From: Chlorogloeopsis fritschii
GTDB taxonomy: Bacteria; Cyanobacteriota; Cyanobacteriia; Cyanobacteriales; Nostocaceae
Assembly: GCF_043099315.1 (NCBI RefSeq)
Contig: NZ_CP170746.1
DNA length: 64,000 nucleotides
Direction: 5' to 3' (one strand)
The notes beneath the pieces are model-generated. The model made no database searches. It saw only the letters and a program-made list of their open reading frames with translations, and was not told where the DNA came from. A program made the position numbers and the translations under genes. Positions 25,960 to 35,162 of the stretch are shown piece by piece. How positions within the stretch are numbered: position 1 is the first letter of the stretch; each line of letters starts with the position of its first letter.

Positions 25960-27354
25960 ATGTTTTCTGATGTTACATATAAAAAGCCTAGTTTAGATCA
26001 TCTGTTGTTTGCAGATGAAATTCCTGTCATTAAATCTATCTATGTAATTAGATTAAGACTAACTAGATTTGTAGGTGCAGATTTACCATCCCCAATTCTT
26101 CCTTGGGTGTTTGATAAACTAAATTTGGGAATGGGTAATGAAAATACAATAGCGAAAAATTTTATAGGAAAAATTCGTTATCAACTTCTTTTATTTGTTG
26201 CTAAAAAAACTTCTCATCTACCAGAAACAAAGTTAAAATCTCTAATTAGAAAGATTTGGCAACAGCTTAACTATTGTTTATGGCAACTAGAAGAATTTAT
26301 AGATGGAAGTTGGCTATTTATCAAAAGACTAATTACAGGCATAATATTTATTGGTTTTTCTGAGGGTATTATATTATCAGAATTGGATGAAATTGGATTA
26401 AGAATTTTGAAAAGTCTTGACATGGAAGACTACGAGACAAGAATGAACAGTTTGTTCAATGGGATAAAAAATAAAAACTGTTTTTATGAATTGTTGTACA
26501 TTTTAACTTTTATATATACCATATTGTGTTTATTAGTCTTCATAAACCAGTTAACTCCATATATTAATCAAATATATACTTTAGTAATTAGTATACTTTA
26601 CAAGCTCATCCCTACATCCTATATTCCGAATATTTTGATATATTTTTTGTTTTTAATTTTATTTGTATTTCTATTGATATTTTTAATTAATGTCTTAACA
26701 GTGATTCCCATAAGAATTCTTTCGAGAATAAGAGACGTAGAATATTGTGAATCTACTGCCTTGGTAGAGATACTAAGAATTTTATTTGAATTAGCTAGAG
26801 ATAATGCATTAACTGAACCGATTGCAAGGGAGTCAATGATTTATAGGACAGAGCGTTTAGCTTATTTGACAAGACTAATACCTTTTAAATACCCTTATAA
26901 AAACTATAGCATCTCGCAGCATTTTATCAATATTTCTGAATTGATTAGAGAAAAGGGAAAACTGTTATTTATTCCTACGGAAAGTACTTTGCCAAATTTG
27001 CGAAATGACTTTTACAAACTTGCTGGTATATTTATTACAGGATACTATGGAAATTTTAATATTTTGTTTCCTGAGTTTCAGATAGTTTCTGTAGAACCAA
27101 CACCACTCAAGACAAAAAAAGGAGGGAAGTTAATATACCTAATACAAGGCATCGGTTTTATGATACCTCTAATAGTTTTAGTATGTCTTATGGTGTTACC
27201 AAATCTAGAAAATTTTCTACATATTAAACCTAATTATGAATTACTATTTTTACTTTCCATCTCTTGGTTACTTCTTGGAATTGATAGTTATCTAAAATTA
27301 GGTGTTACCAAAAGCTTTATAGATTTTGTCAAAGGCTTGAAAGAATTAGCTTAG
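25960..27354 (+). CDS. AT-rich multi-helix membrane protein, unknown
   Basis: 464 residues with about five hydrophobic segments, including LLYILTFIYTILCLLVFI, ILIYFLFLILFVFLLIFLI, GIGFMIPLIVLVCLMVLP and LLFLLSISWLLLGIDSYL. The soluble part between (about 250-390) is charged and Tyr/Phe-rich. Codons end mostly in A or T and there is no HIP1 site between about 25570 and 28625, unlike neighbouring DNA, which suggests recent transfer. No family recognised. Confidence 0.7.
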   Translation: MFSDVTYKKPSLDHLLFADEIPVIKSIYVIRLRLTRFVGADLPSPILPWVFDKLNLGMGNENTIAKNFIGKIRYQLLLFVAKKTSHLPETKLKSLIRKIWQQLNYCLWQLEEFIDGSWLFIKRLITGIIFIGFSEGIILSELDEIGLRILKSLDMEDYETRMNSLFNGIKNKNCFYELLYILTFIYTILCLLVFINQLTPYINQIYTLVISILYKLIPTSYIPNILIYFLFLILFVFLLIFLINVLTVIPIRILSRIRDVEYCESTALVEILRILFELARDNALTEPIARESMIYRTERLAYLTRLIPFKYPYKNYSISQHFINISELIREKGKLLFIPTESTLPNLRNDFYKLAGIFITGYYGNFNILFPEFQIVSVEPTPLKTKKGGKLIYLIQGIGFMIPLIVLVCLMVLPNLENFLHIKPNYELLFLLSISWLLLGIDSYLKLGVTKSFIDFVKGLKELA

Positions 27355-27541
27355 AAACAACTCAAAACTAACTTCATTCGAGATTCATCCGCTTAGGAAC
27401 TGGTTAAGCTAACTTCTGATTTTTAGCTGATTGTTCTCTCAATAAATACAGAGAACAGGAAAGGGGATATGAGGGAAGAAGGTATTTCTTTCATTTGTTA
27501 CTAGTGGCACTCGCTGCTAGTTGGAGGCTCACATCAAAAAA

Positions 27542-27574
27542 GATAATTAGTAATATTTTCTACTACTAATTATC
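27542..27574. terminator. Bidirectional hairpin between convergent genes
   Basis: Perfect 11-bp AT-rich stem GATAATTAGTA/TACTAATTATC, located between a plus-strand and a minus-strand gene that end on either side. Likely terminator, though without a clear T-run. Confidence 0.5.
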
Positions 27575-27591
27575 TATACTAATTTATCAGA

Positions 27592-28479
27592 CTAAATTTC
27601 AGCTACAGCCCGTTCAATTAATCGACGTGCTAGAGTTTGCGTGCCTGTATGTTCATAATAATTTGTTGCCACATCTAAGAATGCAGCTAGGTAATCTAAT
27701 TTGTCATCGCTAACTTCGACAAAGTTTTGCAAATGGTGAACTACCTTTTGAGGCGTTAAATCACGCGAAGCAACTAAACCGCTCATCCAACCTTTAACTG
27801 AGTCAAAGCTTTCGCCGATAAAATTCAATTTACCAGCAGGATTATTTCCTGGAATTGCATCTTGAATGCTCTTAAAAGTTGAGTTTTGCTCTAACTCTTG
27901 TGGGCTTGTCTGGCTGATCAAAGATAGACCTTTACTGATAAAGTCAGGGCCAAGGGGTATCAAACCATCGACACAAACCAGCGCTACCATGCGGATTAAT
28001 GACTCGCCGCTATACTCACCCAAAGAAGCAACAAAGTCTCCGATGCTATCTCCGGGAATGCCGTTAATATGACAAAATGCTACTAACTCCGCTACTAATT
28101 TCAAGCATAAATCAATAGTTTGAGCTTTGTCTGGTTTGGGAGTAACAGCATTGAGAAAGCCTAACAAAGGAACTTTTTCTCCTACCTTGTTAGCTAAAGC
28201 CGCCGCACCAAGAGCTTTATCTGTACTATCAACAGTTTGATACAGCCACATTGCCCGTTGATATCCTTGAGAGTGATCGTTGTAGAGATATATTGCCCGC
28301 TCGCCGATCGCCTGAATTAGACTATCGTCGGTTTCGCCAGTCACGGTTTTAATAGTGTTGACAAAACCAACTACGTTTTGCCACTCGCCAGGAGCGACAA
28401 AATCTAGAGAGTTAAGCATTGAAACAGTTAAGCTACTGGTTGGCAACTCATCAACCAACTCAAATATTGGTTTACTCAC
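27592..28479 (-). CDS. Hypothetical cytosolic protein, 295 aa
   Basis: The GTG at 28479 follows AAGGAGATTTTT, a strong ribosome binding site. The protein is helical with several Gly-bounded hydrophobic helices (LGAAALANKVGEKVPLLGFL, MVALVCVDGLIPLGPDFISK) but no signal peptide. The C-terminus carries VVHHLQNFVEVSDDKLDYLA. I recognise no family. A 2-bp-spaced operon partner is absent; the downstream neighbour is convergent. Confidence 0.7.
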   Translation of the reverse strand: MSKPIFELVDELPTSSLTVSMLNSLDFVAPGEWQNVVGFVNTIKTVTGETDDSLIQAIGERAIYLYNDHSQGYQRAMWLYQTVDSTDKALGAAALANKVGEKVPLLGFLNAVTPKPDKAQTIDLCLKLVAELVAFCHINGIPGDSIGDFVASLGEYSGESLIRMVALVCVDGLIPLGPDFISKGLSLISQTSPQELEQNSTFKSIQDAIPGNNPAGKLNFIGESFDSVKGWMSGLVASRDLTPQKVVHHLQNFVEVSDDKLDYLAAFLDVATNYYEHTGTQTLARRLIERAVAEI

Positions 28480-28499
28480 AAAAATCTCCTTATTTATAT

Positions 28500-28528
28500 T
28501 TAGTCATTTGTCATTGGTCATTGGTCAT
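28500..28528. repeat. Short tandem TCATTGG heptamers
   Basis: GTCATTTGTCATTGGTCATTGGTCAT holds about three 7-base units between two minus-strand genes. Part of the STRR class seen elsewhere in the window. Confidence 0.6.
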
Positions 28529-28573
28529 GTGTTCTTCGCTAATGACAAATAACAGATGACTGAGGACAATCTT

Positions 28574-29086
28574 TTATTTCAGTCGTGCTAGCCCGTTGAG
28601 ATTAAATTTTTGGAGCCAAGCTTCGCGATCGCTGGCTGTAAATGATGGTGAGCGGGAAAGCACTTTTACTTGGTAGCGATTGTTTACCAGTACTGCTGTT
28701 TGTGTATTGCCAATTTCCCGCGCTGGATAACCTGCAATTTTTTTAGTGCTGTTTGCATAGCTAGCTGCTGTTGTTGGTGTGCTTGTGGTATCAGAAATAG
28801 CCAGCATAGCCATATCTTTGCCGTCTTTTTTCAACTTGGCTTCAGCAAAACCCTTTTTCTCTTGAGTGAATACACGTTCATAACCATTTCCCGCCGGTGG
28901 GAAAAATTTATTAAATTCGCCACCCTGAGTAGCATTTTTAGCAACGGCTTGACCTGCTTTTTGTCGGCTGCTTTCCTGCTGCACTTGATCAAAGCGTCCG
29001 GGTTCTTTGGGAGTGCAAGCTGTTGTCAGTAATAATAATGACAATAAAACAACTGCAAAAATCCTACGAACACGAAGAAAATTCAT
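28574..29086 (-). CDS. Hypothetical lipoprotein, 170 aa
   Basis: Signal MNFLRVRRIF, hydrophobic run, LLTTACTPK lipobox, so Cys24 should be lipidated. The mature part begins with a charged Gln-rich helix (FDQVQQESSRQKAGQAVAKN) and a small domain with PPAGNGYERVFTQEKKGF and repeated basic residues. ACAGGAGCCAAGC upstream gives a good ribosome binding site. Function unknown; conserved-looking cyanobacterial envelope protein. Confidence 0.75.
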   Translation of the reverse strand: MNFLRVRRIFAVVLLSLLLLTTACTPKEPGRFDQVQQESSRQKAGQAVAKNATQGGEFNKFFPPAGNGYERVFTQEKKGFAEAKLKKDGKDMAMLAISDTTSTPTTAASYANSTKKIAGYPAREIGNTQTAVLVNNRYQVKVLSRSPSFTASDREAWLQKFNLNGLARLK

Positions 29087-29292
29087 GCTTGGCTCCTGTT
29101 AATGCTGAACTGAGATAAAGAGTGAAGTCAGCTATACTGAAATTAATCAGTAAAAATTATTTCACACTTTTTTTTAATCCTTCAGATTCTCTTCAAGGCA
29201 ATTATCAGCGTTTTGATCGGTCAATATCAGAAAATTCACTTTTTAATAACACTTCTAGAGTGTTGTAATGTTAAGCTGCTAAACCGTTATGT

Positions 29293-29937
29293 TTAGTGAC
29301 TGCGATAAGCGATCGCCGCATAGAATGGATCTCCACCACCACCAAACCATTGAAAAAAATTAGCAAGCTGACTTGTACGAATAATCACTTCTGGGGTAGT
29401 AAATCCAGGATGTAACTGAAAATAGCTTTTGACTAATTCAACTCTAGTTGCTTCTGAACCATCGCGCCACGCTTGAATCGCCTTTTGAAAAAACATTCGG
29501 TTAGAGAAGCTAATTATTGCCACACCACCCGGTTTCAGAACGCGGTGGATCTCGGAAAAGACTGCCTCAGGATATTGTAAGTATTGCACAGAGACACAGT
29601 TGAGAACGGCATCAAAATCTTGATCTTGGAGTGGTAATTTAGGATTTGCGTTGAGGTCTTGTACGAAATAATGATTTAAGCGAGGATTGCGTGCTAGTTC
29701 TTCAGCATTGAGTCCGTGTCCTTCAACATGGGCAAACTCCATTTCTTCTGGCAAATGAGATACCCAACTACTCATGATATCAAGAATACGAGTGTTGGGT
29801 TGCAGACGCTGGCGATATAAATCCGTTAGCTGTTGAATAAACCCTTCATCCACATGAGTGACAAAGCGTGGAAAAGAATAAAACAGTTTGTCGTCGCTTG
29901 TGTCTAACTTATTACGTTGATCTGGTTTTAGCAGCAT
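29293..29937 (-). CDS. Class I SAM-dependent methyltransferase
   Basis: 214 residues. Motif I is unusual (RILDIMSSWVSHLPEE instead of the Gly-rich loop), but the later motifs are clear: DFDAVLNCVSVQYL, and HRVLKPGGVAIISFSNRMF. A run of glycines near the end (WFGGGGDPFYA) is typical of this cyanobacterial subgroup. The degenerate glycine loop makes activity uncertain. Standalone gene, substrate unknown. Confidence 0.82.
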   Translation of the reverse strand: MLLKPDQRNKLDTSDDKLFYSFPRFVTHVDEGFIQQLTDLYRQRLQPNTRILDIMSSWVSHLPEEMEFAHVEGHGLNAEELARNPRLNHYFVQDLNANPKLPLQDQDFDAVLNCVSVQYLQYPEAVFSEIHRVLKPGGVAIISFSNRMFFQKAIQAWRDGSEATRVELVKSYFQLHPGFTTPEVIIRTSQLANFFQWFGGGGDPFYAAIAYRSH

Positions 29938-30309
29938 AAAAAATCGATTTCAAGAGAATTTTTGCCTATAATTTGTTGAATTAACAGGTATTGTGTCGTG
30001 AGAAAAATTTATAACTCACCATACATATATTAGAAAAAGTCTGAAAAAATAGGGACTGGGGACAAAGAAGAGGACAAGGGGAACAGTAAACAACTGTACA
30101 GATGCGATGTTCCTCACGTCTGTACCTAATAACCACTGTACGGGCGGGTTTAAAAGAGAAATTGTCGGTTTTCACCCATAGATCATCAATCAAACCCGCA
30201 CGGCAGTCGCTACAACGGAGCGGAGCCTCCGCAACGCGCTGCCTCCCCTACCAACCACTAACCAATTCCCTTTTAGTGTATGTAATTAATAATGCCTATA
30301 TTTAATTAA
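29938..30309. repeat. Intergenic region with palindromic repeat element (copy A)
   Basis: The element at 30139-30202 begins ACGGGCGGGTTTAAAAGA and ends ATCAAACCCGCACGG, with GGGCGGGTTT/AAACCCGC ends that pair. Related copies lie at 41978-42039 and, inverted, at 62387-62449. GCAACGCGCTGCCTCCCCTAC follows at 30232 and recurs beside the other copies. No gene seen. Confidence 0.75.
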
Positions 30310-31959
30310 ATGTTATTAAAATTACTTTCTCCTTCAATTTGGCAGCGCTTACTCGTCTGGGCGGGTTTCCCTTACATTAGTCTGCTAATTTGGCTACTGC
30401 CATTATTACTATTGAGTTCTGGACATAGTAGCTTGATGGCGCATGATGAAGGATTATATGCTTGGCGATCGCGCCGAATGTTTGAGTCTGGTGACTGGAT
30501 CAATCCTTGGTCAGAACCCCATCATAAAACCCCTGGCCCCTATTGGTTAATAGCCACTTCTTACAATTTGTTTGGTATTAGTGAAACTAGCGTGCGCCTG
30601 CCAAGTATGGTTTTTGGTGTTCTGAGCGTGCTAATTCTATACGAAGTTGGGAAAATTCTACTTGGTAAAAAAGTTGGCTGGCTCGCTGCTGCAATTTTGA
30701 GCGTAGAATTTCTTTGGTTGCAATACTGTCGTTTAGGCACACCAGATGTGCCGATGATTTTTTTAGTCCTTTTAGCAATTTGGTCTTTACTAAAAGCGGA
30801 ATTACATTCAAAATATGGCAATTTTTATCGCTTCATTGCGGGCGCTTGTTTTGGTTTGGGCTTTTTAGTTAGAAGCTTTATGGTTTTTTTGCCGGCGATT
30901 GCTTTATTCCCTTACCTAATTGGGGAATATCGTCATCACCGCCATCTGACAAACCCCATGTTGTATTTAGGGTTTATAGTTGGTTTAATTCCCACTTTTG
31001 TTTGGCTGTGGTTGAGTTTTTTACGCTTTGGCAATGATAGTGGTGCAGAATTACTCAACTTTGTATTTAGACTCGGTTCTAACGATCGCCGAGATCACGG
31101 AATTTTCTTCTATGTATGGAATGTTTCGATTAAAGCGTTTCCTTGGTTTTTTTTCAGTCTTTTAGGCTTATTTTTAGCTTATCGTCGTCCCCTACCCCGC
31201 TACAATTCCATACTAATTGGCTTTCCTCTAGTTTTATTTGTTGAACTTAGTCTTTTTTCTACTCGTCTATCTCATTACAGTCTTTTGCTTTATCCGTTCA
31301 TTGCCTTGCTTGCAGCCGTAGGGTTAGATTGGCTGGGTTGGGTGTATGATACAAAATTCAAATCATTTGAAATGAAAGACGCGGAGAATTTATCAGCAAC
31401 TTTCTCCGTGTCCTCCTATCCTCGTGTTCTCAGCTATATTTTTGGTGTATTAGCTGTTTTATTATTATTAGCGGGTGCGATCGCTTTGACTTTAGGTAGT
31501 GGCGAGATCCGCAAGTATGCAATCCTTGCTTTGGCTTTAGGTGGTGGTTGGTTGATTTTGCCTGTTGTGTGGATTTGTCGTTACCGCTTTGGCAAGCAGT
31601 CTTTCACTTCTAGTTATTGGCTTGCTGGTTGGTTGATTCCGGCATGGCTGACTTTGGCTGTGGCTGGTAGTTACGGCTTTTTGAGTGATTACAATCCCGA
31701 TGTCAGAACTTTTTTGGCACAACCTGCGATCGCTCAAGTTTTACAACATTATCCCATCCACTTTGTTCAAGTTGGAGGCAAAACTGGAGTATTGCTCAAT
31801 TTCTACACTCCCTACATCGGAAAACGAGTAGACAAAATTTCTGAGCTGCCAACTTCTAGCTATGCTTGGATCTCTGCCAAACAAGCGTCTGAGTCAACCA
31901 CACCTCATCAGGTGCTTGGAAAGATACAACAATACCAATTGGTTCAAGTGCTGCCGTAG
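30310..31959 (+). CDS. GT39/ArnT-like membrane glycosyltransferase
   Basis: 549 residues with about twelve hydrophobic segments. The first loop carries the catalytic acidic motif MAHDEGLYAW and HHKTPGPYWL, as in the PMT/ArnT (GT-C) family. These enzymes use polyprenyl-phosphate sugars to glycosylate proteins or lipids outside the cytosol. A short hydrophilic C-terminal region (QHYPIHFVQVGGKTGVLLNF) resembles the periplasmic tail of this family. Acceptor unknown; it may work with GT2 enzymes such as that at 48571-49596, which makes such donors. Confidence 0.88.
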   Translation: MLLKLLSPSIWQRLLVWAGFPYISLLIWLLPLLLLSSGHSSLMAHDEGLYAWRSRRMFESGDWINPWSEPHHKTPGPYWLIATSYNLFGISETSVRLPSMVFGVLSVLILYEVGKILLGKKVGWLAAAILSVEFLWLQYCRLGTPDVPMIFLVLLAIWSLLKAELHSKYGNFYRFIAGACFGLGFLVRSFMVFLPAIALFPYLIGEYRHHRHLTNPMLYLGFIVGLIPTFVWLWLSFLRFGNDSGAELLNFVFRLGSNDRRDHGIFFYVWNVSIKAFPWFFFSLLGLFLAYRRPLPRYNSILIGFPLVLFVELSLFSTRLSHYSLLLYPFIALLAAVGLDWLGWVYDTKFKSFEMKDAENLSATFSVSSYPRVLSYIFGVLAVLLLLAGAIALTLGSGEIRKYAILALALGGGWLILPVVWICRYRFGKQSFTSSYWLAGWLIPAWLTLAVAGSYGFLSDYNPDVRTFLAQPAIAQVLQHYPIHFVQVGGKTGVLLNFYTPYIGKRVDKISELPTSSYAWISAKQASESTTPHQVLGKIQQYQLVQVLP

Positions 31960-33221
31960 GACAGTAAATAGGATGAGGTTGAATTTGCTTAACTCTGTTC
32001 TATGTAACTTAATGTGACAATTTTATCACTTGTATCTACAAAATTGAACGTCAATTTTATTACTAAGCGTTAAAAAACATATTATTAGAGTTAAGGTATC
32101 ATAAATAACAATGATAATTGTAGAGAAAAGCATGAAAGCAATGAAAATAAATTTTTGTAACTTGTTTTTAAACAAAAAGTTAAATATTTATACTGAATCT
32201 TGAGTATAAATAATAATCATTTTTATTTTTTTGCTTTCCCATAATCCTTTTTATCTTTTTTCTCATCTTGCAGATTGTTTTTATCATTTGGGCATTTTTT
32301 CAAGTAGCGATCGCCTGGTTTTGACTGACGCTAATAATACTTATGATTATAGTTATATAAATAGCTTGATTTTACATAAGTAATCATTATTTTTAGTGTA
32401 TTATTTTTTCAGTTATATTCATTGATTTAATGATTTTTTCGGAGAAGCACAAGACATAATATAAGCTTGACTAACTGGATACAAACTTGATATATAGTTA
32501 ATATCCAATTTAGTTGAACATGAGAGCTTTTGCCTTTGTTTAACGACGCCTAAATCTTGAATTTTTAGGTCAGTCAAATACTTGTATTGAATCTGTAGCC
32601 TTACTTTTGGAATAAGCCACAGAATAATAAAGATCTCGATAGATCTTTTTTAAAGAAAAATTCAGAAGTTCAGAATACAATCAAATGGGGATGCAGACCC
32701 CCACTTATACCATTTACCGTTCATCACGATACATAGAAATCATGTACGCGTGTCATGTCACGTCTGTACAAAAAGATATGTTTCACCTTTAGAGGAAATT
32801 GGTATTAATTGTAGACTCTTAAATCTTGTGATTTGAGAGAGAACTTAAACTTGCTTATTCATCATCTCTACAGATACTCTCTCCTGAAGCCCTACCCTTC
32901 GGATTTTTCCCGGTTGTGTCTAGAAATCCCCTTCTTCGCTCTTCGAGAGAGGGGATGAATGGACGGCTTACTGAAGAGTGGACAACTAGGGGTTGGGAAA
33001 AGGTTGTTACGCATAGGTGTGGGAGTACGATCCTCCTGCAATATTTACCGCTGTCAAGAAGTGTATCCACTACCCAGTCCCTTTGAATATGCAGCACTGG
33101 TTTTCAGACTTGTAGATGCTTAACTTGGAGCTAGTGGCACAGAATTTCCAAGCAGAATTCTGGCTTCTTATTCGTGAATTCTTTCTAATTCCAGATCAAG
33201 AAATCTTTATTAAAGACATAT
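31960..33221. other. 1.26-kb AT-rich spacer upstream of the A/B gene cluster
   Basis: No accepted ORF. Bases 32000-32650 are strongly AT-rich; 32820-33120 is more GC-rich and on the minus strand looks like a decayed mobile-element end (GATTTAAGAG hairpin near 32820, palindromic CCCTCTC/GAGAGGGG at 32930), but I cannot identify it. An 80-codon minus ORF at 32855-33097 lies in it. The spacer separates resident DNA from the HIP1-free cluster and may hold its promoter. Confidence 0.45.
32629..32652 (+). terminator. Intrinsic terminator of a possible small RNA
   Basis: AAAGATCT-CGAT-AGATCTTT followed by further T residues. No protein gene ends near it. A preceding hairpin (CCTAAATC...TTTTTAGG, about 32550-32570) makes a small RNA of about 200 bases possible. 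Confidence 0.45.
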
Positions 33222-34106
33222 ATGCAAATGGAAACGAACTTAACATCAACTGCTTCTGGGAGCGACACCACAATTATTGACTCTGCGTTAACGATGGCGC
33301 AGTTTGCAGGTTTCGCACTAGGGCCTGAAGGATTAATTGTCGCTGGTGGAGCAGCCATACTGCAAACGATTTTCCATAGTTTGCTCTCATCCGAACAAAA
33401 GACAATACCAATTGCCGAACAATTAGACAAGGTACTCACCAGTGAACTAACTGCAGAAAAGATTCGCGAATCTCTGGCTAGCTTCAAACAAACCTATGCC
33501 TGGTTCAGAGAATATTATGAAAATGCTTGGAATGAAGACTTGGATGATAGCGCCGAGCTTAAAGATTTTGAAGCGAATTTAAACCTAGCGTTGGGGCCAA
33601 ACTCAAATTTTCTTTTCTTTATTACGCTTCTTGAAGACCCAGAGTATGATGTGGTTGGATTTACAGCATTTTTGCTTGGGGCTTCGTTACACATTGTTTT
33701 GTTGAAAGTTGACCTGATCATCAAGAGTAGTTCTCGTCAGGTAAAAAACACACCAGCTCTACAAGTTTTAATCGATACTTTGGGAGAATATGTTGACCAA
33801 GCAAACAACACTAATACCAAGATCCAGGGAGAAATCTCAAAACGAATCGGACAAGTTACTGACGTGCAACAAAATAACGGCAGTTATTCTTTTACAGACA
33901 AAGGCAAGGGCCCTAACGGAACTGTATACAACTATAACGACGAAGAGTCTGCCAAAATAGGTCGCGAGGCGGCTTTAGAGCTTTTGCAGGCTCAGTTGAA
34001 TTTGAAATATTATCACGGACGCCCTGATAAGGCTCAGGCAACTATCAACGAATGGAAGAGTACCAAAACTCAATACGAAGGTTACAAAGATGGCTCGAAT
34101 AACTAA
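33222..34106 (+). CDS. A1: helical membrane-active protein resembling Cry-toxin domain I
   Basis: 294 residues, no signal peptide (a second ATG at 33228 is possible). Hydrophobic hairpin at about 22-55 (LTMAQFAGFALGPEGLIVAG), a charged helical region with KQTYAWFREYYENAW, then a second hydrophobic helix at 146-168 (FTAFLLGASLHIVLLKVDLI). This order, ending in a Leu-His-Leu-rich central helix, recalls domain I of three-domain delta-endotoxins (LHLLLLRD-type helix). Domains II and III are absent; instead there is a helical region with SKRIGQVTD and a C-terminal YYHGRPDKAQATINEWKS. It is homologous to A2. The resemblance to Cry is by eye only. Confidence 0.75.
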   Translation: MQMETNLTSTASGSDTTIIDSALTMAQFAGFALGPEGLIVAGGAAILQTIFHSLLSSEQKTIPIAEQLDKVLTSELTAEKIRESLASFKQTYAWFREYYENAWNEDLDDSAELKDFEANLNLALGPNSNFLFFITLLEDPEYDVVGFTAFLLGASLHIVLLKVDLIIKSSSRQVKNTPALQVLIDTLGEYVDQANNTNTKIQGEISKRIGQVTDVQQNNGSYSFTDKGKGPNGTVYNYNDEESAKIGREAALELLQAQLNLKYYHGRPDKAQATINEWKSTKTQYEGYKDGSNN

Positions 34107-34129
34107 CTGATTAACTTAGGAAGAAAACT

Positions 34130-34972
34130 ATGGAACCACCAAAAGAACCGCCAAAAGATATAAACGAAGAATTTGAGGATAAGTCTGAGGAGCAGTACGA
34201 TCAAGAAAACGAGGATATCGGTAGAGAAGTGATCGATAAACTCTATAGCGATATTAAAACGCAGATTGAGACTTACAACAAACGACTTGTAGAGTTAAAT
34301 AAATTACTCGATATTACCATTGAAACTCGTCTGGCACTTGATAACTTCGAGACGAAGTATAGGAACCCTGAAGGTGAACGCATCAACGGAAGTGACGAGA
34401 GGCTGAGTAAATCTGAAAAGAATGCGCGTGAGCAAAAAGACAAAATCGGAGATGAAAAAAGAGCAAATCGAGAAAAATCGAGAAAAAGAATTGTAATAGC
34501 AGTATTAGGCTTATTGGTTGCAGGTGGAGTCATTGCATTCTTGATTCAGTATATACAAAATAAGGAGCCAAAGCCGACTGACCAATTCACTCAACAGGAT
34601 GTGGATGATGCTAAAGCGATTATCGAGAAGTGGAAGAGCTTATCCGACGACCAGCTTTGGGAGAATATTGCCAGTTATGCAGATGGCTATAATCCTTCCT
34701 TGCAAACGCAGATGTTGATGATGGGGTATATCAAGAACTGGGCGAACACTCCTGATTTTACTTGGGATGCAACTGATAAGGCTGATTTAATCGATAAACT
34801 TAAAGATGCCTATGAAATAGAGAATAAATCCTCTGCTATCTACCATACCATTGAAAAAACGACCTACAAGAACACTAAATTGCCGCGTAGCATTGCTGCC
34901 GATCTTTGCGAGCTAGCTTTAGCAGATTTACTTGCCCAGAGCCAAGAAGACAGCGATGACAATAGCAATTAG
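34130..34972 (+). CDS. B1: acidic coiled-coil protein with one membrane helix, partner of A1
   Basis: 280 residues. Strongly acidic N-terminus (1-35), coiled-coil-like region about 30-115 (KTQIETYNKRLVELNKLLDI), one membrane helix at 120-143 after the basic REKSRKR, and a C-terminal domain of about 130 residues. The latter includes AIIEKWKSLSDDQLWENIAS, PSLQTQMLMMGYIKNW, FTWDA and SSAIYHT. The same C-terminal blocks occur in B2. It starts 23 bp after A1 with a good site (TTAGGAAGAAAACT), so they form a translational pair. No known family. Confidence 0.75.
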   Translation: MEPPKEPPKDINEEFEDKSEEQYDQENEDIGREVIDKLYSDIKTQIETYNKRLVELNKLLDITIETRLALDNFETKYRNPEGERINGSDERLSKSEKNAREQKDKIGDEKRANREKSRKRIVIAVLGLLVAGGVIAFLIQYIQNKEPKPTDQFTQQDVDDAKAIIEKWKSLSDDQLWENIASYADGYNPSLQTQMLMMGYIKNWANTPDFTWDATDKADLIDKLKDAYEIENKSSAIYHTIEKTTYKNTKLPRSIAADLCELALADLLAQSQEDSDDNSN

Positions 34973-35162
34973 AGATTACATCACAAGCTGAATCTTAAAA
35001 AAGTTAGAGACTCATTCAGTAATTAGACACTTCGCTAAAAACGCAAGTCGTTCGGAAGTAAGAAGGTTTTTGGCTTCTTCATATCCCTATTGTTCACCTG
35101 CAAAGAATGAATACAAACCATATGAATAAGCTATCTCTATTTCTGATTTAGGAGGGTAAAAA

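Noticed and set aside
32855..33097. 80-codon minus-strand ORF as a gene
   Set aside because: No ribosome binding site or family; the sequence looks like decayed mobile-element DNA.
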